Shown one piece after another: positions 7,011 to 9,143 of a stretch of 9,143 bases of DNA. This DNA comes from a bacterium (lineage in GTDB: Bacteria > Ratteibacteria > UBA8468). Under the pieces are notes generated by a model. That model had not been told where the DNA came from, did not search any database, and worked only from the letters and a program-made list of their open reading frames with translations. The stretch covers positions 1-9,143 of the forward strand of contig DAOVGU010000102.1 in NCBI GenBank assembly GCA_030672255.1, written 5' to 3'. A program made the position numbers and the translations under genes. The stretch's first letter is position 1. Every line of letters starts with the position of its first letter.

Positions 7011-7433
7011 TTTTTTTAGTTGCATCTCTTTACGCCAGTTTTCTCGTAGTTTGAGGTAATAGGTGCAGACCTCTCGCCAACCGCATTCTCCGCAGACCTT
7101 AATTAGAATAGAGAAATTTAATTTTTCCTTAATCCAGGAAAGGAGATTTTGGGAAGGGATCTTTCTACCTTTTTTTAGGCGAAGGATTTTTAGCAGCCTT
7201 CGATCCATTGCCCTCGTCCTTTTAGCAGACTTTTTTCCCTTCTGACAGACCCCCTCGATCTGATAGGGACAGACCTTACAAATATCATCGCATTCGTCAA
7301 CAACTTCGATAAGAAAGTTGTCCTTTGCTTTCACCTTTCTCTTCACCTCTTCCATCTTTTTAATAAATTCCGGGCTATATCCTAATCCTCGAAAACCCTG
7401 AAGGCAGAGAAGGTGATGAGCCCTTATTTTCAT
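6996..7433 (-). CDS. DUF1284 domain-containing protein
   Basis: A 145-residue protein matching the DUF1284 family, whose function is unknown. The N-terminal signature RAHHLLCLQGFRGLGYSPEF (4-23) is clear. Two cysteine groups follow: Cys48, Cys52, Cys55 and Cys63, then Cys114, Cys117 and Cys123. With His6, His7 and Cys10 these suggest a metal- or Fe-S-binding protein, which is inference. A lysine/arginine-rich stretch (66-91) lies between the two groups. The start overlaps the bioY stop by ATGA, and the ribosome site is weak, so translation is probably coupled to bioY. The stop (TAG at 6996-6998) lies inside the D arm of tRNA-Ser(GGA); the last four codons and stop are the first 15 nt of the tRNA. 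Family length is usually about 130-150 residues, so the end is not truncated. Confidence 0.85.
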   Translation of the reverse strand: MKIRAHHLLCLQGFRGLGYSPEFIKKMEEVKRKVKAKDNFLIEVVDECDDICKVCPYQIEGVCQKGKKSAKRTRAMDRRLLKILRLKKGRKIPSQNLLSWIKEKLNFSILIKVCGECGWREVCTYYLKLRENWRKEMQLKKGEVA

Positions 7434-8041
7434 CTGTCTATCTCGCCATTATAGGACTTTTTAGGAAGAAAAGAAGCGGAGATACTGGTTGCCAAGAATG
7501 CCTTGAGAAGGTCCCCAGGAATAAAGGGTAAGACAGCCATCACAACTATTTTAGAAAGAGTTGCTCTTGTCAAAAGGAAAAGCCAAAAGGCGCCAGAAGC
7601 ATAGATAATTAAAACTCCAATCAGCATTAACTTCAGTTGAGGCCAGAAGAACCTATTTCTTATCTTTCTGTCAACCTGCCTGCCAATAAATAAGGAAGCA
7701 AAAATAAAACCAATGAGATATCCGGCAGTAGGATTAGCAAAAAACGTGAAGCAGGAAAGGGAATTCCAGCCGGCAAACCAGGGGATTCCCGCGATCCCAA
7801 GGAGAAGATAAATTGCCATAGATAGCCCTCCGTAGAATCTTCCCAGGAAAACCCCGCTTAAAAGCACCCCAAGAACCTGTCCGGTAATTGGCACCGGCGT
7901 AAAGGGCAAAGGAATCCTTATCCCAGCTAAAAGTCCTGTACAAACAGCCATTCCAAAGCAGAGGCCTATTTTATAAAGAGCCGAGAGGCTTTCCCGCCAG
8001 AGGAATAGTTCTAACCGCAAACTTTTTACTTTCTTAACCAT
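7430..8041 (-). CDS. bioY: BioY family biotin transporter, ECF S component
   Basis: BioY is the integral membrane substrate-binding (S) component that takes up biotin, alone or with the ECF energising module. This 203-residue protein has about six hydrophobic segments (roughly 22-40, 52-68, 71-90, 98-119, 134-158, 164-192). It carries the family motifs IPLPFTPVPITGQVLGVLLSG (43-63), GLSMAIYLLLGIAGIPWF (72-89), PTAGYLIGF (104-112) and FIPGDLLKAFLA (173-184). An extra N-terminal tail of about 20 residues is cytoplasmic in style. No ecfA or ecfT gene and no biotin synthesis gene is nearby, so it either works alone or shares a module encoded elsewhere. The ATG lacks a good Shine-Dalgarno sequence. 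I see no recognisable BirA or BioR operator in the 184-nt leader. The stop overlaps the DUF1284 start by 4 nt. Confidence 0.94.
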   Translation of the reverse strand: MVKKVKSLRLELFLWRESLSALYKIGLCFGMAVCTGLLAGIRIPLPFTPVPITGQVLGVLLSGVFLGRFYGGLSMAIYLLLGIAGIPWFAGWNSLSCFTFFANPTAGYLIGFIFASLFIGRQVDRKIRNRFFWPQLKLMLIGVLIIYASGAFWLFLLTRATLSKIVVMAVLPFIPGDLLKAFLATSISASFLPKKSYNGEIDR

Positions 8042-8097
8042 TATTTTCTTAAATTAATTGGACGCAGATAACATTAGGGTAAAATTAGGACACTATA

Positions 8098-8182
8098 GTC
8101 ATTGCGAGGCGTAGCCGAAGCAATCTCAAAACGGGATTGCCACGCTCCTTTCAGTCGCTCGCAATGACAGCTATGCTGTCAT
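8098..8182. repeat. Dispersed palindromic repeat, copy B (upstream of bioY)
   Basis: A perfect 11-bp terminal inverted repeat, GTCATTGCGAG (8098-8108) and CTCGCAATGAC (8158-8168), encloses an inner inverted repeat GCAATCTC (8120-8127) and GGGATTGC (8133-8140, one G-T pair). The right end overlaps a hairpin: ATGACAGC (8164-8171), TAT loop, GCTGTCAT (8175-8182). This is the same plan as copy A at 787-956, but the internal segment is much shorter. It fills most of the gap between tRNA-Ser(CGA) and bioY. No coding capacity is seen. Confidence 0.85.
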
Positions 8183-8210
8183 CTGTGTTAATCTGTGTCC
8201 ATCTGTGGTT
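8181..8210. repeat. Three tandem 10-bp units next to repeat copy B
   Basis: ATCTGTGTTA, ATCTGTGTCC and ATCTGTGGTT follow each other exactly (8181-8190, 8191-8200, 8201-8210). On the minus strand they read as CCACAGATGG, ACACAGATTA-type units. The CCACAGATG end also flanks copy A at 780-788, so the unit appears to belong to the extended repeat family. Copy A keeps only one unit. Confidence 0.75.
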
Positions 8211-8225
8211 TCAATAATATTTTTG

Positions 8226-8312
8226 CGGAGAGAGGAGGATTTGAACCCCCGTCCGCCTTACGGCGGAAGCGGTTTTCGAGACCGCCCCAATAAACCACTC
8301 TGGCATCTCTCC
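8226..8312 (-). tRNA. tRNA-Ser (anticodon CGA)
   Basis: An 87-nt class II tRNA. The acceptor is GGAGAGA/TCTCTCC with discriminator G. The anticodon stem is GCGGT/ACCGC with loop CTCGAAA, giving anticodon CGA (codon UCG). The long variable arm is a very stable 6-bp stem TCCGCC/GGCGGA closed by a GTAA (GNRA-type) tetraloop. The T arm is GGGGG-TTCAAAT-CCTCC with one G-T pair. CCA is not encoded. It follows tRNA-Arg(GCG) by 30 nt, and that spacer holds a perfect hairpin. Confidence 0.96.
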
Positions 8313-8313
8313 A

Positions 8314-8332
8314 TCTCATCCACTGGATGAGA
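8314..8332. other. Perfect hairpin in the tRNA-Arg/tRNA-Ser spacer
   Basis: TCTCATCC (8314-8321), a 3-nt loop, and GGATGAGA (8325-8332) form an 8-bp perfect inverted repeat ending 1 nt before the 5' end of tRNA-Ser(CGA). No T run follows on the transcribed strand, so it does not look like an intrinsic terminator. A role in precursor-tRNA folding or processing is possible, but this is inference. Confidence 0.6.
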
Positions 8333-8342
8333 ACTCTCCAAG

Positions 8343-8416
8343 CACGCCCAGGCGGACTTGAACCGCCAACCTACAGGTCCGCAACCTGTCGCTCTATCCA
8401 GTTGAGCCATGGGCGC
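8343..8416 (-). tRNA. tRNA-Arg (anticodon GCG)
   Basis: A 74-nt class I tRNA. The acceptor is GCGCCCA/TGGGCGT (first pair G-T) with discriminator G. The D stem starts GCTC. The anticodon stem is ACAGG/CCTGT with loop TTGCGGA, giving anticodon GCG (codons CGC, and CGU by wobble). The T arm GGCGG-TTCAAGT-CCGCC is perfectly paired. CCA is not encoded. It starts 10 nt after the stop of the scramblase-like gene. Most bacteria use an ACG (inosine) anticodon for this box, so the G34 form is notable. Confidence 0.93.
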
Positions 8417-8426
8417 AACTGACATA

Positions 8427-9005
8427 TCAGCGCTGTCGGCGTTCAATAGCTAAGAGAAGGATAGCGGTAGCAATTCCTAACCTTCTGTCGAGTGATTTCT
8501 GAGTATCCATAGAAAAATCAATCTTAAACTTATGAATGAAAGGATTAAAAAATTGATTTATTTTTCCTATCACTTGCCCATTGACAATTACACTGTAATT
8601 CTGAGGAATGAAGTTTATAAGCCTGGTCAAAAGAGCCATGCCTAATGTATCTTCCTGAACCGTCCCAATTTGCGTATCATTCTTATCTAAAATTTCCCAC
8701 TCATCCCTTGCTATGGATTTTATTCCTTTCCGCCTTAAAACCCCTACCTTTTCCTTGGTTTGACAATCGATTACATCGTAAGCTGCAGAAAAGTCGATAA
8801 TCTGACGTGCTTGAATATGAAGGACCTCATTAAGTCTTTGTACATCCGAATAGACCCTAATATCTTCCTTGAGCTTGAAGGCCTTCTGCCTGCTATAAAG
8901 AAGGAGGTTACCTTCCGTATCTAAAATACGAAAGACTGCCCCTAAAAAAGTAAATAAATCTTTTCTCGCTATAAAGACGTCTTTTGCATTAAGCAATCCA
9001 TCCAT
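8427..9005 (-). CDS. LURP-one-related / scramblase-like (tubby C-terminal-like fold) protein
   Basis: A 192-residue protein resembling the LURP-one-related/phospholipid scramblase-like family, whose beta-barrel fold with a central hydrophobic helix is shared with the tubby C-terminal domain. Recurrent strand patterns include FRILDTEGNLLLYSRQKAFKLKEDIRVYSD (25-54), AAYDVIDCQTKEKVGVLRRK (74-93), EWEILDKNDTQIGTVQED (102-119) and IVNGQVIGKI (140-149). These are the typical 'residue-D-x-x-G-x-x-x-G' hairpins of the fold. A hydrophobic C-terminal helix (about 175-187) ends in ERRQR. Bacterial members have no settled function. The ATG at 9005 has AGGAGG 8 nt upstream, a strong site. The gene sits between tRNA-Ser(GCU) (45 nt upstream) and tRNA-Arg (10 nt downstream), so it is probably carried on a transcript that is cut at both tRNAs. 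Confidence 0.8.
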   Translation of the reverse strand: MDGLLNAKDVFIARKDLFTFLGAVFRILDTEGNLLLYSRQKAFKLKEDIRVYSDVQRLNEVLHIQARQIIDFSAAYDVIDCQTKEKVGVLRRKGIKSIARDEWEILDKNDTQIGTVQEDTLGMALLTRLINFIPQNYSVIVNGQVIGKINQFFNPFIHKFKIDFSMDTQKSLDRRLGIATAILLLAIERRQR

Positions 9006-9013
9006 TATCCTAT

Positions 9014-9019
9014 CCTCCT
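9014..9019 (-). promoter_or_regulatory. Ribosome binding site of the scramblase-like gene
   Basis: AGGAGG on the minus strand, 8 nt before the ATG at 9005. It supports both the start and the reality of this gene within a tRNA cluster. Confidence 0.8.
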
Positions 9020-9050
9020 ATAATTTAACATTTTTCTTCAGTGCCAGAAG

Positions 9051-9143
9051 CGGAGAGGGAGGGATTCGAACCCTCGGAGGCAGGAAATCCCACCTCAATG
9101 GATTAGCAATCCACCGCACTCAACCGGGCTATGCGACCTCTCC
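9051..9143 (-). tRNA. tRNA-Ser (anticodon GCU)
   Basis: A 93-nt class II tRNA whose 5' end is the last base of the window. The acceptor is GGAGAGG/CCTCTCC with discriminator G. The anticodon stem is GTGGA/TCCAT (outer G-T pair) with loop TTGCTAA, giving anticodon GCT (codons AGC/AGU). A long variable arm is present, and the T arm contains GTTCGAATC. CCA is not encoded. Its first 15 nt are identical to those of tRNA-Ser(GGA) at 6924-7010. The promoter, if separate, lies outside the window. Confidence 0.95.

Noticed and set aside
8258..8446. A small minus-strand open frame across tRNA-Arg and tRNA-Ser(CGA)
   Set aside because: It consists of translated tRNA sequence, a common annotation artefact.
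1..9143. CRISPR array, insertion sequence or phage-related genes
   Set aside because: No regularly spaced direct repeats with unique spacers, no transposase or integrase reading frame, and no tRNA-fragment attachment duplication was found on reading both strands.

Overview
The window looks like chromosomal DNA of an uncultivated, Gram-negative-type (diderm), probably anaerobic bacterium. Bacterial housekeeping genes (dnaX, recR, rmuC) rule out an archaeon. An LpxL/HtrB-type acyltransferase points to a lipid A-like outer membrane, and a ferredoxin-dependent 2-oxoacid oxidoreductase points to anaerobic metabolism. Abundant dispersed palindromic repeats of the 'GTCATTGCGAG...CTCGCAATGAC' type are common in metagenome-derived candidate phyla. 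No gene present fixes the phylum.

Everything supported lies on the minus strand, so transcription runs from high to low coordinates. Right end (9143-8226): tRNA-Ser(GCU), a LURP-one/scramblase-like protein of the tubby C-terminal-like fold, tRNA-Arg(GCG), and tRNA-Ser(CGA). A repeat-filled gap follows (8042-8225), then bioY (biotin ECF transporter S component) overlapping a DUF1284 gene by 4 nt. The DUF1284 reading frame runs 15 nt into tRNA-Ser(GGA). The central block is then nitroreductase, rmuC, dnaX, recR, lpxL-like, vorB, a second copy of the palindromic repeat, and vorA. No ribosomal RNA, CRISPR array, transposase or phage gene is visible.

Functional groups: dnaX-recR (clamp-loader subunit and recombination mediator) is a widely conserved pair, here directly abutting with no ybaB between. 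rmuC adds another DNA-maintenance protein. vorB and vorA encode the pyrimidine/core and TPP-binding subunits of a 2-oxoacid:ferredoxin oxidoreductase; the gamma subunit may lie past the left edge, and no ferredoxin-like subunit precedes vorB. The minus-strand run from bioY to vorA has almost no intergenic space apart from two repeat-bearing gaps, 5070-5141 and 774-952, so tRNA-Ser(GGA) is probably cut from a protein-coding transcript.

The most notable points are the CDS/tRNA overlap, which would make tRNA maturation remove the stop codon of the DUF1284 message, and the two structurally matched palindromic elements. One of these separates vorB from vorA and supplies the vorB stop codon. I see no clearly new multi-gene system; most of the window is ordinary core genome.
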